The notes under the pieces are model-generated. The model had not been told where the DNA came from. It worked only from the letters and a program-made list of their open reading frames with translations, and did not search any database. From Solibacillus sp. FSL W7-1464 (GTDB taxonomy: Bacteria; Bacillota; Bacilli; Bacillales_A; Planococcaceae): a stretch of 64,000 nt of DNA. The DNA lies in NCBI RefSeq assembly GCF_038004425.1, contig NZ_JBBORC010000001.1:3377001-3441000 (forward strand), read 5' to 3'. The position numbers and the translations under genes were made by a program. Below are positions 34,858 through 43,606 of this stretch, one piece after another. Position 1 is the first letter of the stretch. Each line of letters opens with the position of its first letter.

Positions 34858-34892
34858 CCCCAATACACAATTTAACGTGTATTGGGGTTTTT
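34858..34892 (+). terminator. Terminator of the chemoreceptor gene
   Basis: CCCCAATACAC (34858-34868) / GTGTATTGGGG (34877-34887) then T5. Confidence 0.9.
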
Positions 34893-34903
34893 CTGATGAA
34901 AGC

Positions 34904-35089
34904 TTAGCAATCCTTCTTATTTTGTTTTTGGTTTTTATTACGATTCTGGTTTTGATTCTGATTTTGATCAAAGTTTACTTCCTGAGCAAATTCTTCTCTG
35001 TTTGCCCGTGGTCTGTTAGCATTTTGATTTTGGTTCTGCTGCTTTTTGTTATCCTGAGTTTTATTGTTTTTATGTTTATTGTTACCCAT
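34904..35089 (-). CDS. Small Asn/Gln/Lys-rich protein, SASP-like
   Basis: 61 aa, composed largely of N, Q and K, in repeats of NQNQNQN. The single non-repetitive block REEFAQEVNF resembles the germination-protease cleavage site (EFA-x-E) of gamma-type small acid-soluble spore proteins, and gamma-SASPs have the same N/Q-rich composition. ATG 35089 follows GGAGGTGAGTTGG. Spore-core storage protein is a reasonable inference, not proven. Confidence 0.65.
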   Translation of the reverse strand: MGNNKHKNNKTQDNKKQQNQNQNANRPRANREEFAQEVNFDQNQNQNQNRNKNQKQNKKDC

Positions 35090-35308
35090 TCCAACTCACC
35101 TCCACTAACAGTGTGTGTGGAAAGTAAATTTCTATCCAATTGTTAACTAAAAGCTCGTATAATTTTATACTTGGTCTTCTTTTGCTGCGAGCTGATTTAT
35201 TTTATATTCTTCCTCTATTGTTATAAATAAGACATATGACTTGTCAATCATTGACTCATCAACTAAAATAAAAACCTATTCTAATTTAGATAAAAAGGGT
35301 GAAAAAAT

Positions 35309-35938
35309 ATGTTACAACAAAAAACAGCTTTAGAAAAATTAATGGAAGAACGTAAATCAGTCCGTAAATATGTACCGGGTGTTACGATTCCCCGCGAGAC
35401 AATTCAACATATTCTGCAGCAGGCAACATCAGCTCCTTCATCAAGTAACCTTCAGCCTTGGCGCTTCCTTGTTATTGACGATGCTGAACAGAAGAAAGAG
35501 TTGCGCATTGCCGGATTTAATCAGGAACAAATCGAAACATCATCAGCGATTATTGCGGTAATCGGCGATATTGAAATGTATAAAAATGCCAAGCAAATTA
35601 ACGATTTAAATGTAGAGCTAGGCTATATGCCACGCGAGATTGCTGATATGATGATTTCTAATTCCGAAGCGGCGTACAGCAGTTTTTCTGATGCTGAACG
35701 TAGTAATATTGCCCATTTAGATTCAGGTTTGATTTCTATGCAAATCGTACTTTTGGCGAAGGATATGGGCTATGATACAGTAATAATGGGTGGCTTTGAT
35801 AAAGCGGCATTCGCTAAAAGATATGAGCTGCCTGCAAATGAGGTACCGATGGTTTTAATTGCTATCGGAAAGGCTGCTATGCCGGCTCGTAACTCATCTC
35901 GCCTGCCATTTGATCAAATTATTCGTTTCTCTAGCTAA
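35309..35938 (+). CDS. Nitroreductase family protein (YdgI-like)
   Basis: 209 aa, the length of B. subtilis YdgI. RKSVRKYVPG (~16-25), SAPSSSNLQPWRFLVI (~41-56) and MQIVLLAKDMGYDTVIMGGFD form the FMN-binding nitroreductase fold. Uses NAD(P)H to reduce quinone/nitro compounds in the cytoplasm. AAAAAGGGTGAAAAAAT is the ribosome site. Followed 145 bp later by a MarR gene, the same pair as ydgI-ydgJ in B. subtilis, so MarR-controlled stress detoxification is likely. Confidence 0.87.
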   Translation: MLQQKTALEKLMEERKSVRKYVPGVTIPRETIQHILQQATSAPSSSNLQPWRFLVIDDAEQKKELRIAGFNQEQIETSSAIIAVIGDIEMYKNAKQINDLNVELGYMPREIADMMISNSEAAYSSFSDAERSNIAHLDSGLISMQIVLLAKDMGYDTVIMGGFDKAAFAKRYELPANEVPMVLIAIGKAAMPARNSSRLPFDQIIRFSS

Positions 35939-36034
35939 TGTTATTACAGGTTTCTTTACAAGACATATGTAATTTAAATCATATAGTATGAAATTTTTTT
36001 ATTCTTTATCCGAATGAACGGAAATGCTACCATA

Positions 36035-36050
36035 TAGGTATAGATACCTA
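36035..36050. promoter_or_regulatory. Palindromic candidate MarR operator
   Basis: TAGGTATAGATACCTA: 7-bp arms TAGGTAT / ATACCTA around AG, 34 bp before the marR start. Size and symmetry suit a MarR dimer; autoregulation inferred. Confidence 0.55.
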
Positions 36051-36083
36051 GAACGAAGTGCAATCAATGTAGGGAGGGTTAGT

Positions 36084-36512
36084 ATGGAAGTTTGTTTGGA
36101 TGATAAAAAACAGATGATCATGATGTTAAAAAGATTAGACCGTCACGTAACGCAAATTTTTGAAAAAAGAACAGAAATCAGTTTGACAAGATACGAAATT
36201 TTAGTTTCTTTAATTAAAAAAGGAAGCGTTACACAAAAGGTGCTGCAACAATCCTTAGCTATCGACCAAGCAGCAATTACACGCCATTTAAAATTGCTTG
36301 AAGAACAGCAGTATGTCGAACGTAAACGCAATGAAAAGAACAACCGCGAAGTACTTGTAACGATTTCCGATAAAGGACGAGCATTACTTGAGGGTTGCAC
36401 AATGTTTAATGATCAGTTTCTGAATGATCTCTATGAAGATTTTTCAGATAGTGAATTACAGCAACTTAAGCAATTTCTTACACGGTTAAATGATAATGTA
36501 GATAATCTTTAA
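36084..36512 (+). CDS. MarR family transcriptional regulator (YdgJ-like)
   Basis: 142 aa winged helix: ISLTRYEILVSLIKKGSVTQKVLQQSLAIDQAAITRHLKLLEEQQYVERKRNEKNNREVLVTISDKG spans the recognition helix and wing (~33-100). An ATG and others upstream lack a ribosome site; AGGGAGGG (36071-36078) fixes ATG 36084. Contains a single cysteine pair (C4, C112), so a redox-sensing mode is conceivable. The palindrome at 36035-36050 is the best target candidate. Confidence 0.87.
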   Translation: MEVCLDDKKQMIMMLKRLDRHVTQIFEKRTEISLTRYEILVSLIKKGSVTQKVLQQSLAIDQAAITRHLKLLEEQQYVERKRNEKNNREVLVTISDKGRALLEGCTMFNDQFLNDLYEDFSDSELQQLKQFLTRLNDNVDNL

Positions 36513-36531
36513 CCGTTGCATAATAGTGAAG

Positions 36532-36580
36532 AAAGAAGAACGATTCCCCCCAAAACCGGGATATCGTTCTTCTTTTTTAT
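36532..36580 (+). terminator. Terminator of the nitroreductase/MarR unit
   Basis: AAAGAAGAACGAT (36532-36544) / ATCGTTCTTCTTT (36563-36575), 13 bp, then TTT. Shares the AGAACGA arm with three other terminators. Confidence 0.85.
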
Positions 36581-36632
36581 TATAAAACACCTAACATTCA
36601 CAACTATTTAATCTATTACAGATATTTTTAAA

Positions 36633-36647
36633 TGAGAATGTTTATCA
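36633..36647. promoter_or_regulatory. Fur-box-like operator
   Basis: TGAGAATGTTTATCA matches the 7-1-7 Fur consensus TGATAATNATTATCA at 13 of 14 defined positions less one (two mismatches, one per arm). It lies 55 bp before the reductase start, next to a TATACT -10-like element at 36655-36660. Confidence 0.6.
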
Positions 36648-36701
36648 TCTGTGATATACTATAACTATAAGAAAATAAGCATTACTTAAGGAGAATGTAT
36701 T

Positions 36702-37418
36702 ATGCAAATATACTGGACGAAAATAAACAAAATCATCGAAGAAACACCCGAAGTGAAAACGTTTTTGCTGGACCTTCCCGAAGGCTTCACATGGGAAGAA
36801 GGTGCCCATACACACCTCGCTTTAGAAGGTTTTAATGCCGGTGAACAACCTAATAAAAGCCTGGTTCGCCATATGTCCATCTCCACATTACCAAATGAGC
36901 AGACTGTCGGCATTACAACTCGCATAAGAGAACTTTGCTCTGAATTTAAATCGATTTTAAGAAATCTGGAAGTCGGCGATAAAGTTGCACTATTTAAAAT
37001 CCATTCCAATGTACCGCTGAAAAGAGAAGGCAAAAATGTTTACTTATTATCTTCCGGTGTAGGCCTTGCAACGTTCCGACCGCTTGTACTTACTTATTTG
37101 GAACGACCTGATCGTATTAATCGCCTTCATTCTCTAAATATTGATTCATCAAAAGACTACTTATTTACTGATGTTTTTGAATCTGCACCTGATAAAAATT
37201 TCTCATCACAGTATGTTGATAATCGAAAAGTTTATTATGAAGAAGTGAAAAAACTTGCTGCAGATCAGGACGGTCTATTCTACGTTGTCGGCAGCGACGA
37301 ATTTATTTTGCAAAACATTGACGTGTTGCGTGAACAAGGCATTAAACCGGAACAAATCGTCCTTGATAAACGCGAACGACAATTACCTAAATTTTTTTCG
37401 CCTGAAACTGTAGTTTAA
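36702..37418 (+). CDS. Ferredoxin-NADP reductase-like FAD oxidoreductase
   Basis: 238 aa. An N-terminal FAD-binding barrel (HMSISTLPNEQTVGITTRIR: R-x-x-S-like site replaced by HMSIS) and a C-terminal nucleotide domain (VYLLSSGVGLATFRPL ~113-128; LFYVVGSDEFILQNIDVLREQGI ~200-222). No iron-sulfur domain. With a Fur-like box upstream it may be an iron-related reductase, e.g. for ferric siderophores or a small iron-sulfur/heme partner; this is inference. AAGGAGAATGTATT precedes the ATG. Single gene. Confidence 0.8.
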   Translation: MQIYWTKINKIIEETPEVKTFLLDLPEGFTWEEGAHTHLALEGFNAGEQPNKSLVRHMSISTLPNEQTVGITTRIRELCSEFKSILRNLEVGDKVALFKIHSNVPLKREGKNVYLLSSGVGLATFRPLVLTYLERPDRINRLHSLNIDSSKDYLFTDVFESAPDKNFSSQYVDNRKVYYEEVKKLAADQDGLFYVVGSDEFILQNIDVLREQGIKPEQIVLDKRERQLPKFFSPETVV

Positions 37419-37460
37419 ACAATTGTATTTCCGAAAAAATCACAATGGGCAAAAGCAAGT

Positions 37461-37496
37461 AAAAGAACGAATCAACCATGAATCCGTTCTTTTTTC
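37461..37496 (+). terminator. Terminator of the reductase gene
   Basis: AAAAGAACG (37461-37469) / CGTTCTTTT (37485-37493), T-rich tail. Confidence 0.8.
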
Positions 37497-37557
37497 TATA
37501 CTAACCCAAATCAGGCGACTATTTATTCCTTTATTGCCAATTTCCTACCCCGAAATC

Positions 37558-37592
37558 AAAAAGACCTAGAGACTACACCTCTAGGTCTTTTT
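37558..37592 (-). terminator. Orphan terminator beside an RlmCD-like remnant
   Basis: AAAAAGACCTAGAG (37558-37571) / CTCTAGGTCTTTT (37580-37592). It is directly downstream, in leftward sense, of the fragment at 37598-37627, as if it were the terminator of a gene that is now gone. Confidence 0.7.
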
Positions 37593-37597
37593 ACATA

Positions 37598-37627
37598 TTA
37601 CACCAACTCTAGCCAGGCACCGCTTCA
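37598..37627 (-). pseudogene. Relic of the 3' end of a second RlmCD-like gene
   Basis: Aligns to the 3' end of the intact rlmCD gene (38825 onward) at about 25 of 31 positions with one deleted base. Read leftward it restores the terminal residues E-A-V-x-W-L-E-L-V-stop. The substitutions in the last codons are silent (GTA/GTG, CTA/TTG, CTG/CTA), indicating descent from a coding paralogue, not random similarity. The rest of the gene is absent. Region 37628-37756 holds no recognisable gene. Confidence 0.45.
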
Positions 37628-37756
37628 TTAAAACGAGGTGGTAACTCTTGATACTTAGGAATATACTGAATCAGCTTCTAATATTGAATATAATATAAAT
37701 TGTACGGAATATCATCCTGCTAATTCTAGTTCACCTGGTTTGATTATAAATCGCAT

Positions 37757-38659
37757 TTATTTTTCCAGCCACTTATCTACTGTTTCTTGATTTTCTTCCA
37801 CCCATACTTCCGCTAACTCTCTCAGCGGCTTCCCTTCATCCAATTGCATAATCCATTCTTCTACCATATCCAACGTCAGCTCCATGTTGGAAAATAACTT
37901 ATAGGCTGTCGGTGATTCTTCCTTAAGATTCGGCGTGACTGCAATTTGAACATCATCGCTCTTCCATGTATTAAGTGGATCCTCTAAAAATTTAATGTCA
38001 AAACGAACAAACATAGGATGCGGGCGCCAAGCATTAAATACAATGGCCTCTTCCTTTTCAAACATGGTATCTACTTGGGCAAGCATTGCAGCAACACTAC
38101 TATTTTGTACTTTAAAGTCGTCCATGCCATATGTTTTTATCATTTCTTCAGTCGTCATAGCCATACCGCTTCCTGGCTCAATGGCATAAACTTTATTATT
38201 AAAAAGCTCTGGATGATCTGCAACATCTTGAATTGTATTAATATCCTCTAAATACTGTGGCACTGCCATTCCAAATGGCATATCTGAATATAAAGTACCC
38301 GCTATTTCAAATGATTCACTATATTTCTCCAAATAATCTTTATGTAAATTCGGACTCCAAACATCGACAAACGCATCTATCGTCTGATTAGAAAGCGCTT
38401 CATATAAGATTCCGATTTCCGCTTCCTCAATCTCTACTTCAAAACCTTCTTGCTCCAAAATAACTTGTGATAAATAAGCTGGTACCGTCGAATAATCATA
38501 TGGGTCTAACCCAATTGACAACTTAGTTTTTTCTCCTGTTCCACTTGTATCATTTGCTGTCCCCTCGTTTTTATCATCGGTATCTCCACAAGCTACAAGT
38601 AAAAGCGCCAACATTGCTACAATAAGACCATTAATAATTTGTTTTTTAGAATGCTTCAT
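37757..38659 (-). CDS. Glycine betaine/choline-type ABC substrate-binding lipoprotein (OpuAC/ProX family)
   Basis: 300 aa. Signal peptide with lipobox LLVAC, mature from Cys24; an Asp/Gly/Thr-rich linker follows. The domain KLSIGLDPYDYSTVPAYLSQVILEQEGF, DAFVDVWSPNLHKDYL and FNAWRPHPMF is that of the OpuAC binding protein; WSPN, YD and WRPHPMF aromatic residues suit a quaternary-ammonium cage. No ATPase or permease gene is near, so it is an orphan that must use a transporter encoded elsewhere. The start has a weak GAGAGGG further upstream. Confidence 0.87.
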   Translation of the reverse strand: MKHSKKQIINGLIVAMLALLLVACGDTDDKNEGTANDTSGTGEKTKLSIGLDPYDYSTVPAYLSQVILEQEGFEVEIEEAEIGILYEALSNQTIDAFVDVWSPNLHKDYLEKYSESFEIAGTLYSDMPFGMAVPQYLEDINTIQDVADHPELFNNKVYAIEPGSGMAMTTEEMIKTYGMDDFKVQNSSVAAMLAQVDTMFEKEEAIVFNAWRPHPMFVRFDIKFLEDPLNTWKSDDVQIAVTPNLKEESPTAYKLFSNMELTLDMVEEWIMQLDEGKPLRELAEVWVEENQETVDKWLEK

Positions 38660-38766
38660 AATAATAAAAATTCCCTCTCTCCTATTAAATTTTCCTTTTT
38701 CTAACTTAATTTACAACTATATCATAATATCTTGGTATACCGCTACCTTCATACAAATTAATAAGT

Positions 38767-38820
38767 AAAAGCAGACGGTTTAGAAGTTTGATACCAATAC
38801 TTCTAAATCGTCTGCTTTTT
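38767..38820. terminator. Bidirectional terminator between opuAC-like and rlmCD
   Basis: AAAAGCAGACG.TTTAGAAGT (38767-38787) pairs with ACTTCTAAATCGTCTGCTTTT (38799-38819), one mismatch. Confidence 0.85.
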
Positions 38821-38824
38821 CACC

Positions 38825-40189
38825 TTATACTAGCTCCAGCCAAGCAACCGCTTCACAGTGTGTCGTGTGCGGGAACATATCAACTGGCTGCACTTCTTTT
38901 GTTTTATATCCGCCATCTTCTAAAATGCGGAGATCGCGTGCAAGTGTTGCAGGGTTGCATGATACGTATACGACACGCTTCGGTTTTTGCTCGATGATTG
39001 TATTCAGTAACGCTTCATCACAGCCTTTACGTGGTGGATCGACTACCAATACATCTGCTACTTTACCTTCTTTGTACCAGCGTGGAATGACTTCTTCTGC
39101 CGGGCCTGCTTCGAAATACGTGTTTGTAAAACCGTTTAGCGCGGCATTACGTTTCGCGTCCTCAATTGCTTGCTCGACAATTTCAACACCCATTACGTGA
39201 CCAGCCTTTTGGGCTAAAAACAGTGAAATAGATCCGATACCGCAGTATGCGTCGATTACACGTTCATTACCTGTAAGTTGTGCATAATCAAGTGCCTGTT
39301 TATAGAGAACTTCTGTTTGAACAGGGTTGACTTGATAAAACGAGCGTGCCGAAATTTCAAAGCGGACATTGCCGATTGTATCTTCAATTGTATCCTTGCC
39401 CCAAAGCGTGAATGTATCATTGCCGAATATAACATTTGTTTTCTCACCATTTATATTTTGTACAATCGATGTGACATTAGGGATAAGCGCACGGATTTTT
39501 TCGATTGCCGCACTCGCCTGCGGGAACTTCTTGGACTTTGTAACAAGTACGACCATTACTTCGCCTGTCGCACGCCCTTTACGAACGACAACGTGACGCA
39601 ACATGCCTTGATGGGTTTTTTCATCATATGGACGCACACCTAAAATTTCTAATTCACGTTTCAAGTCTGCCATGACAACATCGGCTTCCCCTGTTTGAAT
39701 TAAACAACGTTCCATATCAACGATTGAGTGTGACTTCGTTTTATAGAAGCCTGCCACCATCTGCCCTGCTTCGTTTTGCGCGAAAGGTATTTGTGATTTG
39801 TTGCGGTAATGCCAGGGCTCTTCCATCCCTTTTACCGGAAGGACAGGTGCATCGATTTTACCAAGACGCTTCATCACATTTGCGACCATATTTTGCTTCC
39901 ATTTTAATTGTCCCTCATACGAAAGGTGCTGTAACTGGCATCCTCCACATTGCGAGAAATAGACACATGGCGCTTCTACACGATCAGGCGACTTTTCCAG
40001 TATATTCACTACTTTAGCAAAGCCATAATTCTTTAATGTTTTCATGACATGAATTTCGGCGGTTTCTCCAGGTAGTGCCCCTTGTATAAATAATGGATAG
40101 CCATCAATTTTTGCGACGCCATTGCCATCATGTGTTAAATCTTCTATATAAACTGTTTGACGATCATTTTTTTTTATTGGTGCAGACAT
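38825..40189 (-). CDS. rlmD: 23S rRNA (uracil-5-)-methyltransferase RlmCD
   Basis: 454 aa. TRAM domain ~8-65, iron-sulfur cysteines C75, C81, C84 ([10 protein letters not shown]) with a fourth in [12 protein letters not shown]-binding domain ~285-380 ([31 protein letters not shown]) and the catalytic Cys in [14 protein letters not shown]. It methylates uridines of 23S rRNA (747/1939 in B. subtilis). ATG 40189 is correctly spaced from GAGGAAG; ATG 40195 is too close. In Bacilli this gene follows gatCAB-dgkB; here a chemoreceptor separates it from dgkB. Confidence 0.92.
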   Translation of the reverse strand: MSAPIKKNDRQTVYIEDLTHDGNGVAKIDGYPLFIQGALPGETAEIHVMKTLKNYGFAKVVNILEKSPDRVEAPCVYFSQCGGCQLQHLSYEGQLKWKQNMVANVMKRLGKIDAPVLPVKGMEEPWHYRNKSQIPFAQNEAGQMVAGFYKTKSHSIVDMERCLIQTGEADVVMADLKRELEILGVRPYDEKTHQGMLRHVVVRKGRATGEVMVVLVTKSKKFPQASAAIEKIRALIPNVTSIVQNINGEKTNVIFGNDTFTLWGKDTIEDTIGNVRFEISARSFYQVNPVQTEVLYKQALDYAQLTGNERVIDAYCGIGSISLFLAQKAGHVMGVEIVEQAIEDAKRNAALNGFTNTYFEAGPAEEVIPRWYKEGKVADVLVVDPPRKGCDEALLNTIIEQKPKRVVYVSCNPATLARDLRILEDGGYKTKEVQPVDMFPHTTHCEAVAWLELV

Positions 40190-40374
40190 GTTCATTTCTT
40201 CCTCTCATTTCAATCACTTTATTGTACCATGCTCCATATATTTTGCACTTATTATACTTTCCTTCACATATCCTTACTAATTCCAATTATTCCTTTTTTT
40301 CTAGTATTCAGTAAGTTTTACCTATATAATTCAATTTATAGCTCTAATAATTCTATTTTAAGGAGAAGAAAACC

Positions 40375-42060
40375 ATGTCAGTTCGCAAAAAACTTAATAT
40401 AGGCTTCATTTTAATCGGAATGATTCTTCTACTTTCAATCGGATTTGCAACCGTTCAGTTTTTCCGTATTGGTGATGAAGTTTCCAAAGCCGTTGATGTA
40501 CAAATGGCGCAGGTTACGCGTATTAATGATATCCAGCAGCACATATTGTCGCAGGGGATTTATGCACGTGCCTATGCAGTAGACCCTTCTCAAAATAACC
40601 TGGATTTACTAAACAGCCATACAACAAGCCTCATTCAGTTAATCGAGGAGGTGCAAGGTGAAAATATTTTAGCGGAAGCTTCACCAGTTATCACTAACTT
40701 AAAGGATCAGTCCGAAATAATCGCGGAGCAAATGGATAAGGTCATCTCATCTGTACAGGCACGTGATATTTCATCCGCTCTTTCAATGGTGAATGGCGAT
40801 TATACATATACGAGCGGATTCACGAGCGAACTTGCGGAGAAAGTGGAACAAATCGAAAACAAAGAGCTTGATAAAGTTGTAAACAATACGAAAGACATGA
40901 TTTCACTTTCTACGATTTTGTCGATCGTTTTTCTTATTATTACGCTTGTCGTTATCGGCTTTTATATGATTTATACGAAACACGGCATTACACAGCGCCT
41001 CCAATCCATTACAAATGATCTGGAACAAATAGCAGACGGGAACATTAAAGTTTTACATAAACCGGTTCGTACAAAAGATGAATTCGGTATGCTGTCGAAT
41101 GCTTTCATTTCATTACAGCGTAATTTTGAGGAACTGTTAACAAGCATTCAGCAAAACGCCACTCAGCTTAGCAATTCGGCTGATTCGCTTTTGAAAAACA
41201 GTGAATCGATTTCTGTGGAAACAGTTCACATTAAAGAATTGGTCGAGCATACTGCACAGACAGCCGCGACGATGACTATTGGAGCAAATGAAAGTGCACT
41301 CGCTGTGGATGAGACGTCACAAGGAATTAATTCGATTGCACGATCTACACAAGACTTGCATAGTGGTGCGGTGACATTGACACAGTTTGCCAATGATGGG
41401 GTAAAAATTATTGATGAAGCGATGCAGCAAATGGAAACCGTACATGCATCTACTGAATCGATTTCCAACCTTTCCCATGTTCTAATCGAACAGTCAGGAC
41501 AAATCAGTGCAATAACAAAAGCTATTACCGATATCGCCGATCAGACGAATCTGCTTGCCTTGAATGCTGCCATTGAAGCAGCCAGAGCTGGTGAACATGG
41601 GAAAGGCTTTGCTGTTGTGGCAGATGAGGTCCGCAAACTCGCGGAACAATCCAAAAAGTCCGCAAACGAAATTGTGCATTTAACCGAAACGATTCAGCAC
41701 AATTCCCAAAACGTTGGCGAAGCGGTGGAAAGCAGTCTCAAGTGTGCAAATGATGGCGTCGTTATCATTGATCGTGCCGGTCAGTCATTCCATACGATTA
41801 CCGACAATATATACAATATAACGGAGCGTGCAGAACATATATCTGCTACATCACAGCAAATTTCAGCAAGCTCTGAAGAAGTTGCCGCTTCAGTCATCGA
41901 AATTTCGCAAGGTACAGAGAAAACGATGATGAATGTAGAGCAAGTAGCCAATGCAACTCAACTCCAAACTGAAATTGTCGTTGAAATGGAAGAATTGTCT
42001 AAACGATTAGCGAATCAGGCAAAACAGCTCCAACAAAGCATGGATAAATTTACATTATAG
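40375..42060 (+). CDS. Methyl-accepting chemotaxis protein with four-helix-bundle sensor
   Basis: 561 aa. TM1 ~9-30; helical extracellular region ~35-175 without a Cache motif, of the 4HB type; TM2 ~177-198; HAMP ~200-250; signalling domain with the tip [53 protein letters not shown] precedes the ATG. It is a rightward gene lodged between the leftward dgkB and rlmCD, so it interrupts an otherwise conserved gene order. Confidence 0.92.
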   Translation: MSVRKKLNIGFILIGMILLLSIGFATVQFFRIGDEVSKAVDVQMAQVTRINDIQQHILSQGIYARAYAVDPSQNNLDLLNSHTTSLIQLIEEVQGENILAEASPVITNLKDQSEIIAEQMDKVISSVQARDISSALSMVNGDYTYTSGFTSELAEKVEQIENKELDKVVNNTKDMISLSTILSIVFLIITLVVIGFYMIYTKHGITQRLQSITNDLEQIADGNIKVLHKPVRTKDEFGMLSNAFISLQRNFEELLTSIQQNATQLSNSADSLLKNSESISVETVHIKELVEHTAQTAATMTIGANESALAVDETSQGINSIARSTQDLHSGAVTLTQFANDGVKIIDEAMQQMETVHASTESISNLSHVLIEQSGQISAITKAITDIADQTNLLALNAAIEAARAGEHGKGFAVVADEVRKLAEQSKKSANEIVHLTETIQHNSQNVGEAVESSLKCANDGVVIIDRAGQSFHTITDNIYNITERAEHISATSQQISASSEEVAASVIEISQGTEKTMMNVEQVANATQLQTEIVVEMEELSKRLANQAKQLQQSMDKFTL

Positions 42061-42080
42061 AATGAATTGATTTTGAATTA

Positions 42081-42123
42081 CCTTCACTTTAACGGTTTTT
42101 AATTGTTGAAGTGGAGGTTTTTT
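42081..42123 (+). terminator. Terminator of the second chemoreceptor
   Basis: CCTTCACTTTAAC (42081-42093) / GTTGAAGTGGAGG (42105-42117), then T6. Confidence 0.8.
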
Positions 42124-42414
42124 AGAAGTTTCTCATTGCTTATTAGAACAATTTTTCATTTATTAGAAAAGTTGAGGGAGATATTAGAAAAGTGGCTTTT
42201 TATAGGACGTTTAAGGTTTTCTTTCTTATGAGATTGTGCGGATATTAGAACAATGGTGTACTTTATTAGAAAGTGTTAAAAGGATATTAGAACATTCGAT
42301 GGGTTTATTTGAACATCTCGGCCCGATATTAGAAGTTCATGCCGATATATTAGAACTTTCGCCTTTTATTAGAACTTAATTTATTTTATTAGAACTTTTA
42401 ACTATATATTAGAA
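42120..42414. repeat. Phased array of TATTAGAA octamers, 20-21 bp spacing
   Basis: Perfect TATTAGAA at 42141, 42161, 42182, 42243, 42264, 42285, 42327, 42348, 42367, 42387 and 42407; variants TTTTAGAA 42120, TATAGGAC 42201, TATTTGAA 42306, and a degenerate slot at 42222. Distances are 21, 20, 21, 19, 21, 21, 21, 21, 21, 21, 21, 21, 19, 20, 20, i.e. about two helical turns. The 11-13 bp between octamers are unrelated. Not coding on either strand (stops in the octamer on the minus strand). Positions from 42415 to 42462 are without recognisable feature. Confidence 0.9.
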
Positions 42415-42462
42415 TCCACCTGCCTGCTCGCTCAGTCCCCGCCCCCAATCTCCTCCCAAAAC

Positions 42463-42498
42463 AAAAAACTTACAAGGGCATTCCACTACCCTTGCAAG
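42463..42498 (-). terminator. Terminator of dgkB
   Basis: Minus strand CTTGCAAGGG / CCCTTGTAAG (42498-42489 / 42478-42469, one G-T) followed by T6. Confidence 0.85.
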
Positions 42499-42504
42499 CT
42501 TCAA

Positions 42505-43431
42505 TTAAATTACTTCTTCATCCGTTTCAATTTCACGAATTTTATCGATTGGCACGAATACTTCAATATGCCGTTTTAAATTTTGGAAAACGGCCGGTGC
42601 ATCGCCGCCGTATTCACCATCCAGGTTTATATGGACTTCCTGATCGGATGATACAACAACACGATTGGCTTTTCGGTAAACGACACGCTCATCGGATAAA
42701 TGCTCGCCACGCAATGCAAGTGAAGCTATACGTATGAAATCCGCAATATTGCATTCCTTTAAAATCATAACGGTAAACAGCCCGTCATTGATTGATGCAT
42801 CTGGTGCAATTTTCTCGAAACCGCCTACTGAATTTGTTAAGCCGCATAAAAACATCATCGCTTTTCCATCAAACTCTTCATCATCCATTTGGATTTTCAT
42901 ATGCGTCGCTTTAATGGAAGGAATCATTTCAATCGCTTTTAAATAATATGCCATTTGTCCAAGAACCGTTTTCATTCTGCTCGGGACTTCATATGTCAGC
43001 TCGGTAATTCGCCCGCCAGCAGCAATGTTAATGAAGTAGCGGTCTTCATTCAAAATGCCGACATCGACAGGTATTGTATCCCCTGCAAGAATAATGTTCA
43101 GCGCTTCCTCGACATTACGTGGAATACGAACAGCCCGTGCAAAGTCATTTGTCGTCCCCATTGGAATCAAACCTAGCTTCGGCCGTTTTTCACATTGACT
43201 GACACCTGCTACTACTTCATTTAAAGTACCGTCACCACCTACTGCAATTACAACATCAAATTCGCGACGTACGGCTTCGATTGCAGCATTTGTCGCATCA
43301 CCTTCACCAGTCGTTGCATGGCATGAAGTTTCGTATCCTGCTATTTCGAGTTTCTCCAATACTTCCGGAAGATGCCTCTTAAATGCTTCACGACCCGAAG
43401 TCGGGTTATATATAATTCTCGCTCTTTTCAT
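42505..43431 (-). CDS. dgkB: Diacylglycerol kinase (DgkB family)
   Basis: 308 aa soluble lipid kinase. NPTSGREAFK (9-18), the ATP-binding GGDGTLNEV (65-73), PMGTTNDFAR (~98-107) and the C-terminal INLDGEYGGDAP are canonical. It phosphorylates diacylglycerol released by lipoteichoic acid synthesis. The start at 43431 is preceded by AGGATGAG; two upstream in-frame ATGs (43464, 43473) are possible but less well placed. In Bacilli the gene sits directly after gatB; here it lies 19 kb from gatB on the same strand. Confidence 0.92.
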   Translation of the reverse strand: MKRARIIYNPTSGREAFKRHLPEVLEKLEIAGYETSCHATTGEGDATNAAIEAVRREFDVVIAVGGDGTLNEVVAGVSQCEKRPKLGLIPMGTTNDFARAVRIPRNVEEALNIILAGDTIPVDVGILNEDRYFINIAAGGRITELTYEVPSRMKTVLGQMAYYLKAIEMIPSIKATHMKIQMDDEEFDGKAMMFLCGLTNSVGGFEKIAPDASINDGLFTVMILKECNIADFIRIASLALRGEHLSDERVVYRKANRVVVSSDQEVHINLDGEYGGDAPAVFQNLKRHIEVFVPIDKIREIETDEEVI

Positions 43432-43547
43432 TTTGATCTCATCCTGATTAATTATATTTTTCATCCTGCCCAAAGTATACTGCTGTCTGATTTAGAAAAG
43501 CAACAATAGTACCCGGGATCATCTCTTCAATAATACGCTTAAAATAG

Positions 43548-43581
43548 AAAAAAGTTCCTACTATATTATATAGTAAGAACT
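43548..43581 (-). terminator. Terminator of the thioredoxin-like gene
   Basis: Minus strand AGTTCTTACTATAT / ATATAGTAGGAACT (43581-43568 / 43566-43553) followed by T6. Confidence 0.8.
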
Positions 43582-43606
43582 CGTAAAAGTAACAGGATAA
43601 GTAAAA

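Noticed and set aside
34540-34971. 143-aa leftward frame
   Set aside because: Antisense to the chemoreceptor signalling domain and its terminator; no ribosome site.
42120-42414. CRISPR array
   Set aside because: Repeat is only 8 bp with 11-13 bp gaps; no leader or cas genes.
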